Positions 48,879 to 57,163 are shown, numbered from the stretch's first letter. The stretch: 64,000 nt of DNA from Deinococcus multiflagellatus (GCF_020166415.1 NZ_JAIQXV010000020.1:29195-93194), one strand, 5' to 3'. Translations and numbers: made by a program. Notes: a model not told the origin generated them from the sequence alone.

Positions 48879-49781
48879 ATGAACGAAGCACTGATGACCG
48901 CCCTGGGTGAAGCCAAGACCGCCGCCACCGAAGCCAAAACCGCCGCCGAGGCCGGGAATTTCAAGGAGGCCCGCACGCTGCTGGAGATCATGGAGGAGCG
49001 CCTGGAGGAGGGCAAGGGCGGCAACGCCGCCCACGCCGCCCGCCGCCGCGCCATCCTGAAGCTTGAAGCCGAAGTACGCGCGATCCTGGACGCCGCCGAC
49101 GAGGCCCCCCAGCCCGAGACGGACGCGCCCGCGCCCCTGCCGCTGCCCACGCCCGAGGTGACGCTGCCCCTGCCCCCGGTGGCCGAGCTGCAGACCGAGG
49201 CCCTGCCCGCCAGCGGCGCCGAACGCCAGGACTATGTTCCCGAGGACCTGGGCCAGGATCGGCACGATTACGTGCCTGCGCCCGCCGTCCCCGAGGAGGG
49301 CTACCAGGGCGACGACGCCGGCCGCGACCGCCAGGACTATGAGCCTGCCCCTGTGGCGCAGGAGGGGCCCAAGGTGCGCGGGGTCGCGGCGCCGCACAGC
49401 CTGACCGCCGAGGAGTGGGCACGGGTGGCCGACGCGCTGCGCGCCCAGGGGGTGACCGTGGAGGCCCGCCAGGGTGACGCGACTCGCCACGAGGCGGCCT
49501 ACAAGGCGGCAACAGAGGCCCGCGACACTTGGAGGGCGAAGGTTGAAGAACGCTTCTTCCGCCAGGCCCAGCTCGACGTGGCCGCGCTGACCGGCGACGT
49601 GGCAGCGGCCAACGCCGCCTGGGACCGCCTGTTCGACGTGGTGACGGCGATCCGCAGCCGCGAGGGGGCGGCCCGGCGCAAGGGGCGGCCCGAGGCCGCC
49701 ACGATGAAGCCCGTGTACGAGGCGGCGCGCGACGAGAGCCTGCAGATCCGGCGCTGGGCACGGGGGGTGCAGGCCGCCTGA
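48879..49781 (+). CDS. Cassette protein E with RxDYxP repeats
   Basis: A 300-residue protein from ATG 48879. An N-terminal helical hairpin (residues 1-70, MTALGEAKTAATEAKTAAEA), Pro-rich linker, three repeats around residues 113-160 (ERQDYVPE, DRHDYVPA, DRQDYEPA), then a helical C-terminal domain (LTAEEWARVADALRAQGVTV, AAYKAATEARDTWRAKVEER). The Tyr-containing repeats look like docking peptides or phosphorylation sites. Longest member of the array. A GC-rich hairpin follows the gene. Confidence 0.75.
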   Translation: MNEALMTALGEAKTAATEAKTAAEAGNFKEARTLLEIMEERLEEGKGGNAAHAARRRAILKLEAEVRAILDAADEAPQPETDAPAPLPLPTPEVTLPLPPVAELQTEALPASGAERQDYVPEDLGQDRHDYVPAPAVPEEGYQGDDAGRDRQDYEPAPVAQEGPKVRGVAAPHSLTAEEWARVADALRAQGVTVEARQGDATRHEAAYKAATEARDTWRAKVEERFFRQAQLDVAALTGDVAAANAAWDRLFDVVTAIRSREGAARRKGRPEAATMKPVYEAARDESLQIRRWARGVQAA

Positions 49782-49879
49782 CCGCTCACGCGGGCGCTGC
49801 GCGGGCCGACAAGGCCCCGGCGGCGCCCGCCCCGCCTCTCTGCCCACCTCGCCCTGTTCCTGCCCCCCTGGAGGCCCCC

Positions 49880-50353
49880 ATGTTGATTCCTGTCCTCGCA
49901 TCTGTCGACCGTTCGTTCTGCGCTGCCCCTGGGGAGCCCCTGCGCGGCACCACCACGACCCACGAGGGTGGGCGGGAGGTGGCCTACCTAATCGGGGCTG
50001 TGACCCACCGGGCGGCCACCCACGCGGTGCTGGTGGAGGTGCCGGTCACGCAGGACGAGGTGGAGGCCGCCCTGCGCGGCAGTTACAACCGGGCGTTTCC
50101 GGGCATGGGCCACGAGCCCGGCATTCTGGGGGAGATGCGGCACCTGCTGCGCTTCGTGGCGTCCGGCGGGGTGGGAGGTGTACTCGCGATCGGGCCGGTC
50201 CGCAAAGGGCGCTGGCGGGGGTCTGCCCGCGACCCAGATTCCTGCACCCTCGCTTTGGAGGAAGCGACGCCGGAAACGGTCCAACTGGCCACCGCACTGG
50301 CAGCGGGGGTCCGGGCGCATTTGCTCGATCTGGCGCGGGTTCCCGTGGCCTGA
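49880..50353 (+). CDS. Hypothetical protein
   Basis: A 157-residue protein from ATG 49880 behind CTGGAGG, so it belongs to ordinary translation rather than the cassette array. Alpha/beta with VAYLIGAVTHRAATHAVLVE and ALRGSYNRAFPGMGHEP; RFVASGGVGGVLAIGPVRKG resembles a Gly-rich loop. Not recognised. Confidence 0.7.
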   Translation: MLIPVLASVDRSFCAAPGEPLRGTTTTHEGGREVAYLIGAVTHRAATHAVLVEVPVTQDEVEAALRGSYNRAFPGMGHEPGILGEMRHLLRFVASGGVGGVLAIGPVRKGRWRGSARDPDSCTLALEEATPETVQLATALAAGVRAHLLDLARVPVA

Positions 50354-50368
50354 ACCCTGATTCAGACT

Positions 50369-50406
50369 AGCCCGGCCTGATGGCGGAATGCCGTCTGGGC
50401 CGGGCT
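50369..50406. terminator. Bidirectional terminator-like hairpin
   Basis: AGCCCGGCC (50369-50377) pairs with GGCCGGGCT (50398-50406), and the interior contains a second small stem. It lies between two converging genes. Confidence 0.65.
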
Positions 50407-50451
50407 TGGCATTTCATTCTGTCTCGGAAAACTCGGGAAAAGGGGAGACGG

Positions 50452-51045
50452 TCAGTCCCGTTTTGCGCGGCTGGGCCGGGACGGAGCGCCCCAGATCACG
50501 TCGAAGCCGGTCAGGCCCAAGGCGTGCAGGATCTGCAGGCCCTGATCACTGAACAGGGTCGTGGTCCCGTTGAAGTACCGCGTGATTCGACCACCTTGCG
50601 CCCCGCCAGCCGGGGTAGGGGAGAGGACGGCCTGGGCCAGGGCTTCACGGGTCAGGCCCAGCTCTGTCACGCGCCGGGCGGCCACCAGGGCCAGACGACC
50701 GGTAGGGGTGGCGTCCAGCGTCTGGGCCGCGCGAGCGACGGTGGCGGCGGTCAGCCAGGGTTTGGCGGTGGGCTGGTCCACCCGCACCGGACCCCAGGTG
50801 GGGCGCAGTTCGCGCAGGCCCAGGGCGGCGAGCAGCTGCAGGCCTCGCGGGCCGAAGAGGCTCAGGCGACCCCCGAGCATGCGGCCCACGTCGGCCACCT
50901 CGGCGCGGTTGGGGGTGCCGTACACCTGTCCGGCCAGGGCGGCGCGGTCCAGGCCCAGCTCGGTGGCCCGGGCCTGCGCGAGGGGGGCCAGCGCGGCGGT
51001 GAGGGCGTCGCGGTCCGAGGGGGCGGGCAGGTGGGGGCCAGGCAT
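50452..51045 (-). CDS. Repressor-like protein with duplicated HTH domain
   Basis: A 197-residue protein from ATG 51045. Two homologous halves: residues 10-95 with ARATELGLDRAALAGQVYG...LFGPRGLQLLAALGL, and residues 105-190 with ARRVTELGLTREALAQAVL...LFSDQGLQILHALGL. Each looks like an XRE-type helix set, so the monomer is a fused dimer. It has a leaderless promoter and sits divergently from the 137-residue gene, whose promoter it may repress. The longer frame upstream lacks a start signal. Confidence 0.8.
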   Translation of the reverse strand: MPGPHLPAPSDRDALTAALAPLAQARATELGLDRAALAGQVYGTPNRAEVADVGRMLGGRLSLFGPRGLQLLAALGLRELRPTWGPVRVDQPTAKPWLTAATVARAAQTLDATPTGRLALVAARRVTELGLTREALAQAVLSPTPAGGAQGGRITRYFNGTTTLFSDQGLQILHALGLTGFDVIWGAPSRPSRAKRD

Positions 51046-51051
51046 GCGGCC

Positions 51052-51080
51052 ACCGTACCGGACTGGCGGAAAAAATGCAA
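51052..51080 (-). promoter_or_regulatory. Leaderless promoter of the duplicated-HTH gene
   Basis: Minus strand TTGCAT (51080-51075), 17-bp spacer, TACGGT (51057-51052), then 6 nt to ATG 51045. Confidence 0.75.
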
Positions 51081-51118
51081 GGTTAACAAAGCAAAGAGCC
51101 GCACCTTGAGAGAGTTTT

Positions 51119-51167
51119 GCGCACAACTGGCTCACATCATCTGCGCAGGAAAAAATGTCATTATATG
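51119..51167 (+). promoter_or_regulatory. Promoter region with repeated TGCGCA
   Basis: TATATG at 51162-51167 is a plausible -10 for the plus genes. The self-complementary TGCGCA occurs at about 51119 and 51142, flanking the -35, as candidate half-sites for the divergent repressor. Confidence 0.45.
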
Positions 51168-51247
51168 GACAGGAAGGAAGGCGCGGGTCCTCCGCCAAGA
51201 TTCGCCGCGCCCACTTCGCTTCAGTTCACCGCTCAAGGAGAAGAAGC

Positions 51248-51661
51248 ATGTCCCAGATTAGCAAACCCGCCGACGGCACCTACCTTTACCCCGCCCCCAT
51301 CACCGGCACCGAAACCATCGCCACCTGGCAGGACGGGCGCCTGACCGCCCTTGTGGAAGGCGGCGAGCCGAGGAACGTGATCACGGCGCTGACCGAGGCC
51401 CACACCGCGCACGAGATCAGCTACTTGGACGACGTGGTGTTTACGCCCCCTGCCCCCACGATCGGTAAGGCCCTGGCCTGCGAGCTTCACCGCGCAATGG
51501 GCCGCGCCGGCATCCGCGACCACTACGCCTTCGCTTCAAAGGCCGTGGGGGTGGAGGTGGCCAGCCTCGCGGCGCTCTGGCCCGAGGAGCTGCGCGCGGT
51601 GCGGGACGCGCTGGCCGAGTATGTGGCGCTCGCCGCCCTGCAGGCGGAGGTGGCGGCGTGA
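51248..51661 (+). CDS. Hypothetical protein
   Basis: A 137-residue protein from ATG 51248 behind AAGGAG. Strand-rich start (GTYLYPAPITGTETIATWQD) and helical C-terminus (LACELHRAMGRAGIRDHYAF, ELRAVRDALAEYVALAALQA). Upstream in-frame residues lack a start signal. Not recognised. Confidence 0.7.
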   Translation: MSQISKPADGTYLYPAPITGTETIATWQDGRLTALVEGGEPRNVITALTEAHTAHEISYLDDVVFTPPAPTIGKALACELHRAMGRAGIRDHYAFASKAVGVEVASLAALWPEELRAVRDALAEYVALAALQAEVAA

Positions 51662-52029
51662 GCCGCTCCCCCGTGCAGGCCGCGTTCGTGGACGCGGAGT
51701 GCCGCCTGCGCGCCCTGGGCCGGGAGGTGAATCGGCAGGGCGAGCCCCTGAACGCCCAGTTCGAGGCAGGGGAGATCTCCGAGGCGGCCTGGGCGGAGGG
51801 CTTCGCGCAGCTGGAGGAGCGGCTGGGCTGGAACGAGGCCTTTCACGAGCGCAACGCGGTGCGCGCGGCACTGCTGACCTGGGGGCTGGCGCAGGTGCGC
51901 CGTCTCTGGTCGGTGCACGGCCGCCTGTTCAGGGGCCAGGACCTGGCAATGGTGGAGGCGCTGTGGACAAATCCCCGCGTGCAGGGCCAGCTGGTGCGGG
52001 TGGTGCTGCGCCTGGACGTCGGCCAGTGA
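51658..52029 (+). CDS. Helical hypothetical protein
   Basis: A 123-residue protein from GTG 51658 (GTGA). All-helical (AAFVDAECRLRALGREVNRQ, LEERLGWNEAFHERNAVRAA). The last 17 bases encoding VVLRLDV are repeated in inverted form about 110 bp downstream, which is unusual. Not recognised. Confidence 0.7.
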   Translation: MSRSPVQAAFVDAECRLRALGREVNRQGEPLNAQFEAGEISEAAWAEGFAQLEERLGWNEAFHERNAVRAALLTWGLAQVRRLWSVHGRLFRGQDLAMVEALWTNPRVQGQLVRVVLRLDVGQ

Positions 52030-52132
52030 GTAGGGCGGCGCTGAGGCTAGGTGGAGCGACGTAACTGTTCACGGTGGAGCGAGCGGCCTGATAGTTGGGC
52101 CGCTCGCTCCTATATGACGTCCAGGCGCAGCA
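52004..52132. repeat. 17-bp inverted repeats enclosing a 13-bp hairpin
   Basis: TGCTGCGCCTGGACGTC at 52004-52020 (inside the gene end) reappears inverted at 52116-52132. Between them 52076-52088 pairs perfectly with 52098-52110 (13 bp, 9-nt loop). Likely a large stem-loop terminator serving converging genes, or a mobile-element scar. Confidence 0.7.
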
Positions 52133-52142
52133 GGATGTGACT

Positions 52143-52589
52143 TTACTTGCCCCCGGCGTCGGAGAGCGAGACGGTCACTTTTGACTGGTACCCTGCTTTT
52201 CGATCGGCGGCGTACTTTTCACCCGAATCCCTGGTCAGCGGCTCCACCGAGAACGCAAGAGCGGTCTGATTCTTTTTCAGCACCGTCGACCAGGCACCGA
52301 AGTCCAACCGCAGGCTGCGCTGCGGCTCAAAGCCGGCCTTGACCAGGGCCTGGGCGACGGCCTTCGCGGTGTCTTCGCTGGGCACACGCGAGAGGTAGCA
52401 TCCACCGTTCAGATGCAGCTGGGCATACTCTGATGCGCAGCGATTTTCGACCAAAACGGTGTCAAACTGCCCTAACACGCTCTCAATATCCGACATGATT
52501 TGTGCTTCTGTCATCGTTGCATCCTTTGCTCTTGGCGTGCAGCCGGAGAGCAGGCCCACCACCATGAGAGCGGCCAGGAGCACTTTCAT
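52143..52589 (-). CDS. Lipoprotein next to lipase (candidate immunity protein)
   Basis: A 148-residue protein from ATG 52589, overlapping the lipase stop (ATGA). KVLLAALMVVGLLSGC is a lipoprotein signal with lipobox LSGC, Cys at about 17. The mature part has three Cys (two likely paired) and alpha/beta sequence (DIESVLGQFDTVLVENRCAS). In toxin systems with phospholipase effectors, a coupled lipoprotein often neutralises self-intoxication. That role here is inference from arrangement. Confidence 0.75.
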   Translation of the reverse strand: MKVLLAALMVVGLLSGCTPRAKDATMTEAQIMSDIESVLGQFDTVLVENRCASEYAQLHLNGGCYLSRVPSEDTAKAVAQALVKAGFEPQRSLRLDFGAWSTVLKKNQTALAFSVEPLTRDSGEKYAADRKAGYQSKVTVSLSDAGGK

Positions 52590-54742
52590 CCTCTTACGCT
52601 CGTCCAAATGGCTTTGAGGCGCGTGAACTTGCGGTTGACCAAGTCTTCAGGGGATACCTGGATTTGCAGTTCTTGAACAGGAACTTGCACGGAGGTCGGC
52701 AGCTTCATGGCCATGTCCTTGGCCATGTTGCGGTCCTTCTCGGTAACCTTCAGGGTGATCGGTGCATAGGTCTTGTCCTGCAAGCCCATCATCTTTAGCG
52801 CGGCCGTCACGAATGCCTGATACGACGCGCTGCCCTTGGCCAGGGTGGTGAGGTGCTCCAGCAAGGTATTGGCGGGCAGCTCCTGGGTCAGCACGTCATG
52901 GAAGCTCAGTGGCGTCTTCTTCACCAGCGTGGCTGCCTTCTGCAGCAGCAGGAGGTTATCCCGCCCGCCCTCCGTCACCAGGCGTGGATCATTCGCGGTG
53001 CTGTAGCTGCCGCCATACACCACCCGCGCGTCCATGCGCTTCTCGGCAGGGCGCGTTCCGCCGTCCTTGAGGGTCTTGACCGTATTCTCGTCCTGAATCC
53101 CCGCTGCCTTGAGCACCCCGAGCGCCGGGTTTTTCGTGTTCAAACCCTGCAGGTACGTGTTGAGCAGGGGAATGTTGTGCCCGTTGGCGACGTGGTCCAT
53201 CATGCTACTGGCATAGGGTTTGTTCGAGCCCTGCGGTTTCCACTGCGGGTCGAAGTAGTGGATCTGCCCCGGAATGGCCGCGTCCCCTGAGGTCGGCACG
53301 ACGTCCCCATCCGCCCGGTAATGCCGGGCCGTGATCGCCAGCGCCGGGTTCAGCTGGTTGTACTTGAGCAGCCGGTCGATGTCCTTTTGATCAATGTTGG
53401 CACCCTGAAACGTCACCACTGTGCGGGTGAGCGGGGCATACATTGTGGCCGCCAGCTGCGCCAGCCCGCCGCCCAGGGAGTGACCCACCATCAACAGCGG
53501 GCCGTGGGCGCGGGCCTTGTTCAGCTGGTGATCGATGACCTCTTTGTTCTGCATGATCTGGTAGTACCCGATGCTGCCCGGCGCGAAGTCACCGATTTTG
53601 GTGTCGACCGTACCCGGCTTGTTGCTGTCCAGATTGAACGCCACGCCTTCCGTACCGCGCCAGGTCACAATGACGTCTTTGTACTTCGCCTTGCCGGGAA
53701 TGGGCGTGAGAATGCGCATCTCGAGGCCCCATTTGCCCACCACCACGTCCTGGGCCTGATACCCGAAGTAGGCCAGGAGCGCAGCAAACTGGCCGCCCCG
53801 GCGCAGATCCTGATGATCCGCCTCGCCATCGGGCGCCTTGCCTTCCAGGGCGTCCCCCGACGCGTTCTCGTACGCCATGCCGATGGCCACGTTTTCCAGA
53901 AAGGCGTCATACGTCAGCTGTTTCTCGTTGATAGGCGGCGGCAGCAGGGCCAGCAACTTCTGGCGCACATTGGCGTCGCGGATCATCTCGCCCAGCGTGG
54001 TGTAGAGGGACCGCCCCGTCTGCTGCTGGTAGGCCGCCAGCACCTGCGGCAACTGCCCGCTGGCCTTGGCCGCGCGCAACTCGTCCATCAAAGCTTCAAT
54101 CAGCTTGGGATCGGTGATGACGTCGTACCGGTCCACTTCCATGTTGCCGAACGGCACAGCACCACGCACCGCATTCAGAAGCTTGCCCACCGGACCTGGA
54201 ATGCTGATGACCGGCTTCCCCAATTGCCGCGTGGTGCCTTGCAGAAGGTTAGGGATCAGGTTGTCGGTTTTTGCCAGATTGTCGACCAGTTGATTGCCGA
54301 CCAGCCACGCACTGCGGTCGTGCCCGTCAATGAGCGCGTCGATCATGCCGGCCTGCTGGGCTGCGTTCATTCTCATGCCGGCGCGGGACGCGTCCAGGGC
54401 GGTGAGCTGCGCCCTGAAGTCCTGCATCAGGGTGCGCTTGGTCACCAGGCGGTAGGCCTTGTCCAGGGGGCCGTAGCCGACTTTGGTGGTCAGGACCACC
54501 ACGACCGCCTGCAGGTCCATCGCGGGGTTCAGGCCCAGCTGGTTGCGCAGGCCCTCGTCCAGCTGTTGGATGCCCAGGCCGATCCTGGGGGCGCTGCGAA
54601 TGGTGTTCAGGGCCTGGGCGGCGGGCACGGCCAGGGGGGAGGCCGGCGCTGCAGGGGCAGCGGGCTTCGCCGGGGTGGCCTGGGTGGGGGAGGCAGGGGC
54701 CGTCTGGGCTTGCGGGCGGCGTTCCTGGGGGGCAGTGGTCAT
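52586..54742 (-). CDS. Lipase-3-like alpha/beta hydrolase, effector-like
   Basis: A 718-residue protein from ATG 54742 behind AGGAGATGCC. A Pro/Ala-rich N-terminus (1-40) with no signal peptide; a helical region (45-250) with GYGPLDKAYRLVTKRTLMQD, faintly like bacterial annexin repeats; then a lipase-3 core: DVIVTWRGTEGVAFN, MVGHSLGGGLAQLAATMYAP (Ser near 420), HYRADGDVVPT (Asp near 477) and a His near 520. The C-terminal 200 residues are unassigned. It should hydrolyse lipid esters. Cytoplasmic start plus catalytic core suits an injected or contact-delivered effector. Confidence 0.85.
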   Translation of the reverse strand: MTTAPQERRPQAQTAPASPTQATPAKPAAPAAPASPLAVPAAQALNTIRSAPRIGLGIQQLDEGLRNQLGLNPAMDLQAVVVVLTTKVGYGPLDKAYRLVTKRTLMQDFRAQLTALDASRAGMRMNAAQQAGMIDALIDGHDRSAWLVGNQLVDNLAKTDNLIPNLLQGTTRQLGKPVISIPGPVGKLLNAVRGAVPFGNMEVDRYDVITDPKLIEALMDELRAAKASGQLPQVLAAYQQQTGRSLYTTLGEMIRDANVRQKLLALLPPPINEKQLTYDAFLENVAIGMAYENASGDALEGKAPDGEADHQDLRRGGQFAALLAYFGYQAQDVVVGKWGLEMRILTPIPGKAKYKDVIVTWRGTEGVAFNLDSNKPGTVDTKIGDFAPGSIGYYQIMQNKEVIDHQLNKARAHGPLLMVGHSLGGGLAQLAATMYAPLTRTVVTFQGANIDQKDIDRLLKYNQLNPALAITARHYRADGDVVPTSGDAAIPGQIHYFDPQWKPQGSNKPYASSMMDHVANGHNIPLLNTYLQGLNTKNPALGVLKAAGIQDENTVKTLKDGGTRPAEKRMDARVVYGGSYSTANDPRLVTEGGRDNLLLLQKAATLVKKTPLSFHDVLTQELPANTLLEHLTTLAKGSASYQAFVTAALKMMGLQDKTYAPITLKVTEKDRNMAKDMAMKLPTSVQVPVQELQIQVSPEDLVNRKFTRLKAIWTSVRG

Positions 54743-54804
54743 GGCATCTCCTGCCGAGCAGCGTACCGGACGCCGGGTCAGCCGGCGAGCAGATTTGACG
54801 CGAA

Positions 54805-54840
54805 TGAAGAAAGCCGCGCCTGGGCACCAGGACGCGGCCT
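54805..54840 (-). terminator. Terminator of the HU gene
   Basis: GCCGCG...CGCGGC stem with an inner CCTGG/CCAGG stem, then TTTCTTC on the minus strand. The plus side also reads CTTTT, so it may work both ways. Confidence 0.7.
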
Positions 54841-54856
54841 TTTGCTGGGGTGCGGG

Positions 54857-55183
54857 TTAGAGCTTGCCTTTCAGGTCGGTGGCCATCTTGTAGCTGACCT
54901 TCTTGCCGGCGGGGATCTGGATCTTCTCGCTGGTGCCCGGCTTCACGCCGGTGCGGGCGGCGGTGGCCTTCACGCTGAAGGTGCCGAAGCCGGGCAGGCC
55001 CACGCTACGGCCCTGCTGCAGCGCGCCCGTGATGACGTCGAGGGTGGCACTGACCGCTTCCTCGCTCTGCTTCCGGGTGAGGCCGGTGAGGTCAGCCACC
55101 CGGTCAACCAGTTGGGTCTTGCCGAGCTTATCGGACGCGGTGGCAGAGGTGGCGGGCTTGGTGGTCTTGGCGCTTTTCGTCAT
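54857..55183 (-). CDS. HU-family DNA-binding protein
   Basis: A 108-residue HU protein from ATG 55183. A Lys/Thr/Ala-rich N-terminal extension of about 18 residues, as in Deinococcus HU, then [40 protein letters not shown] and [20 protein letters not shown]. All conserved HU positions (GFGTF, AARTG, IP) are present. It bends and compacts DNA. Own terminator; no clear -10 box or ribosome site upstream. Confidence 0.92.
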   Translation of the reverse strand: MTKSAKTTKPATSATASDKLGKTQLVDRVADLTGLTRKQSEEAVSATLDVITGALQQGRSVGLPGFGTFSVKATAARTGVKPGTSEKIQIPAGKKVSYKMATDLKGKL

Positions 55184-55351
55184 GGCCGCATGGTGGAACC
55201 CGTGCCGGTGCGGGTGCAACCCCAAATGCGCAGAGTTGCGCAATTGGGATGGAGGCCGCCTGGGGCGCGCCCAGGCCCTAACATGGGGCATGACCCGGAA
55301 TTCTGCCGTGCAGGCGAAGGAAAACGCGCCCCTAAAGACCTGCTGGGTATC

Positions 55352-56077
55352 TCAGCCCTTAGGCTGCAACTGCTTGTGGAGGTCGCGCCAGGGCGGCGTG
55401 TCATGTCCTTCCAGAGGAGTTTCGTAGTCTTTGAGAGGTACCAAAACCTTACGCCACGTTCGAGGCTCTTCAGAACGGAAGTAGAGCGCCTCAGGCACAA
55501 CAGCAAAGAGCTTCGTGTGAACTTGATCGCCCGTCGCTGAATACTGATAAGTCACTCGAATATATCGGCGCTCCCACTGACTATCAAGCTGCTGCTGATA
55601 TTCCTCGATCGAGACTTCATAGGGGACTTGAGGATCTTCAGGGTCGAAAGGTTCGTAGATTCCTTGCAGAACAAAATCATCTTTTTCGGCTGGACCCAAA
55701 ACCACGCGCTCGCCAATGCTCATGCTTTTGAGACGCAGAGCCAGCACTTCATAGCGCACTTCTCTTACATAAAGAGGCAATTTGCTGAGATTGACAAGAT
55801 GGATTTTGTCTTGAAATTCATCCAAATCAACGGCAAGGTTATGGCGGGATTCAAGTCCAAGAATTTCGGTTGTCAACGCGATTTGCTCATCCGCTTTACC
55901 GATGCTGAGCCATGTGACCACGAGGAGGATAGCGGCCACTAAGCCTTGCAGCATGCCAGCCCTTGCCGATGCCGTGGCGGGATCTGTCGCCTGGAACAAC
56001 CAGTAGCTGGCGATGAGCGCCGCCAGGACAAGAAGGATCACAACGATCAGGTGAGAGGGTCGCACCGGTCTGCGCAT
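55352..56077 (-). CDS. Membrane-anchored protein, paralogue 1
   Basis: A 241-residue protein from ATG 56077, with TAAGGT 6 nt upstream (leaderless). Two membrane helices (residues 9-28 and 43-58), a short heptad region, then a strand-rich domain with KIHLVNLSKLPLYVREVRYE. The related 185-residue protein on the other strand has VFLRNLSPYRIDVLELKVQS at the equivalent place. Function unknown; both probably face the cytoplasm. Confidence 0.75.
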   Translation of the reverse strand: MRRPVRPSHLIVVILLVLAALIASYWLFQATDPATASARAGMLQGLVAAILLVVTWLSIGKADEQIALTTEILGLESRHNLAVDLDEFQDKIHLVNLSKLPLYVREVRYEVLALRLKSMSIGERVVLGPAEKDDFVLQGIYEPFDPEDPQVPYEVSIEEYQQQLDSQWERRYIRVTYQYSATGDQVHTKLFAVVPEALYFRSEEPRTWRKVLVPLKDYETPLEGHDTPPWRDLHKQLQPKG

Positions 56078-56187
56078 TGCTCAACCTTAGGGCAAACGCC
56101 CATGCGATTCACCACTGCTTCACCTCGGGTTCAACAGATTGAAGTGCCGGACCCGAACGCGCTGGCACCGCACGCTACCCTCTCCCC

Positions 56188-56403
56188 ATGACGATGATCA
56201 CCGTGACCCACGTGGAGACCGGCGAGGTCGTGCGCCAGCTCGGGCCCTATCCGGACGCGCGCGCGGCTCGGGTGGCGGCCGGGGAGACGGCGGGCCAGCC
56301 CTTGACCTGGCAGCGGGATCTGGAGACGTGGCGGGCGGAGAAGTACCCCCTGGCTTACCACGTCGCGGCTGACGTCGCTGATGAGGAAATCTCCCATGGC
56401 TGA
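56188..56403 (+). CDS. Small hypothetical protein
   Basis: Seventy-one residues from ATG 56188; TACCCT ends 6 nt upstream, leaderless. Strand start (MITVTHVETGEVVRQLGPYP) followed by a helix and W-containing segment. Divergent from paralogue 1 across 110 bp and overlapping paralogue 2 by 8 nt. Confidence 0.7.
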   Translation: MTMITVTHVETGEVVRQLGPYPDARAARVAAGETAGQPLTWQRDLETWRAEKYPLAYHVAADVADEEISHG

Positions 56404-56953
56404 CAGTGCCGCTTGGGTGGGGGCCGCCATCGCGGCTGCAGCCGCCGTCGCCGGATTCTTATCCTGGCAACAGACGCGAAGATCAGCAGACGCTGACACC
56501 GCGATGGTGAAACTGGAAAAAGACCGTGACGAACGTGCCCGCCGAGCGGAAGCGCACGCCAATTCGTTGAGAATCGACTTCACCTTTCCCGATGCCCACC
56601 GGGTGTTCCTGCGGAATCTCAGCCCGTACAGAATTGATGTTCTGGAACTCAAGGTTCAGTCCGACGAACTCGAACCGCTGTACCGGGAAAGCCAGGGGGA
56701 CCCGGAGGTTTGGCAGGGGGCTCGCGTCATTGATCCTGGGGCGGCGGGCTGCTTTCTCGATGGCAACAGCGCAGGCTTCGCTGGTGACGCCTTTCCAGTC
56801 GGTTTAAGCTCGCCTGTGCACGCCAGGATCAAGTGGCGGGGTGACGTTTACGAACTGACCACGGTGTTAGAGCGCCACGAGGCCAGCTTCGTCAGCAACC
56901 ACACTCAAGTCACCCGGAATGGCATGCTCATTTCCCGCCCAGATGACCTCTGA
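56396..56953 (+). CDS. Membrane-anchored protein, paralogue 2
   Basis: A 185-residue protein from ATG 56396, behind GAGG. One N-terminal membrane helix (AAWVGAAIAAAAAVAGFLSW), a charged heptad helix (MVKLEKDRDERARRAEAHAN), and a strand-rich domain starting RVFLRNLSPYRIDVLELKVQ. Similar design to the 241-residue protein at 56.1 kb. Not recognised beyond that. Confidence 0.75.
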   Translation: MADSAAWVGAAIAAAAAVAGFLSWQQTRRSADADTAMVKLEKDRDERARRAEAHANSLRIDFTFPDAHRVFLRNLSPYRIDVLELKVQSDELEPLYRESQGDPEVWQGARVIDPGAAGCFLDGNSAGFAGDAFPVGLSSPVHARIKWRGDVYELTTVLERHEASFVSNHTQVTRNGMLISRPDDL

Positions 56954-56956
56954 TCC

Positions 56957-57163
56957 TCACTTCTTCAACCACGTCTGCAGATCGTTCCAGCCGCCGGTGC
57001 CGTAGCCGTCCGGCACGTCCCCGTGTAGCTGGCGCCACTGCCACGTGCCGCCCTCGCGGGTCATGGTGGCCAGGGCGCCCGATCCTCTCGGGGCGTGATA
57101 CAGGGTGCGCTCCGAGGTGGTCTGCGGATCGGAGGGGAGGGGGCGGCCGGGCTGGAACGTCAC
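56957..57163 (-). CDS. Small hypothetical protein
   Basis: Sixty-eight residues from GTG 57163, with TACCCT ending 7 nt upstream (leaderless). TTSERTLYHAPRGSGALATM, TREGGTWQWRQLHGDVPDGY. The frame continues to 57232 but there it overlaps the tiny secreted-protein gene. Ends 3 bp from the convergent gene. Confidence 0.6.
   Translation of the reverse strand: MTFQPGRPLPSDPQTTSERTLYHAPRGSGALATMTREGGTWQWRQLHGDVPDGYGTGGWNDLQTWLKK

Noticed and set aside
53321..55540. 739-codon plus-strand open frame
   Set aside because: Runs opposite the lipase and HU genes, whose motifs (GHSLGG, GFGTF) are unambiguous on the minus strand.
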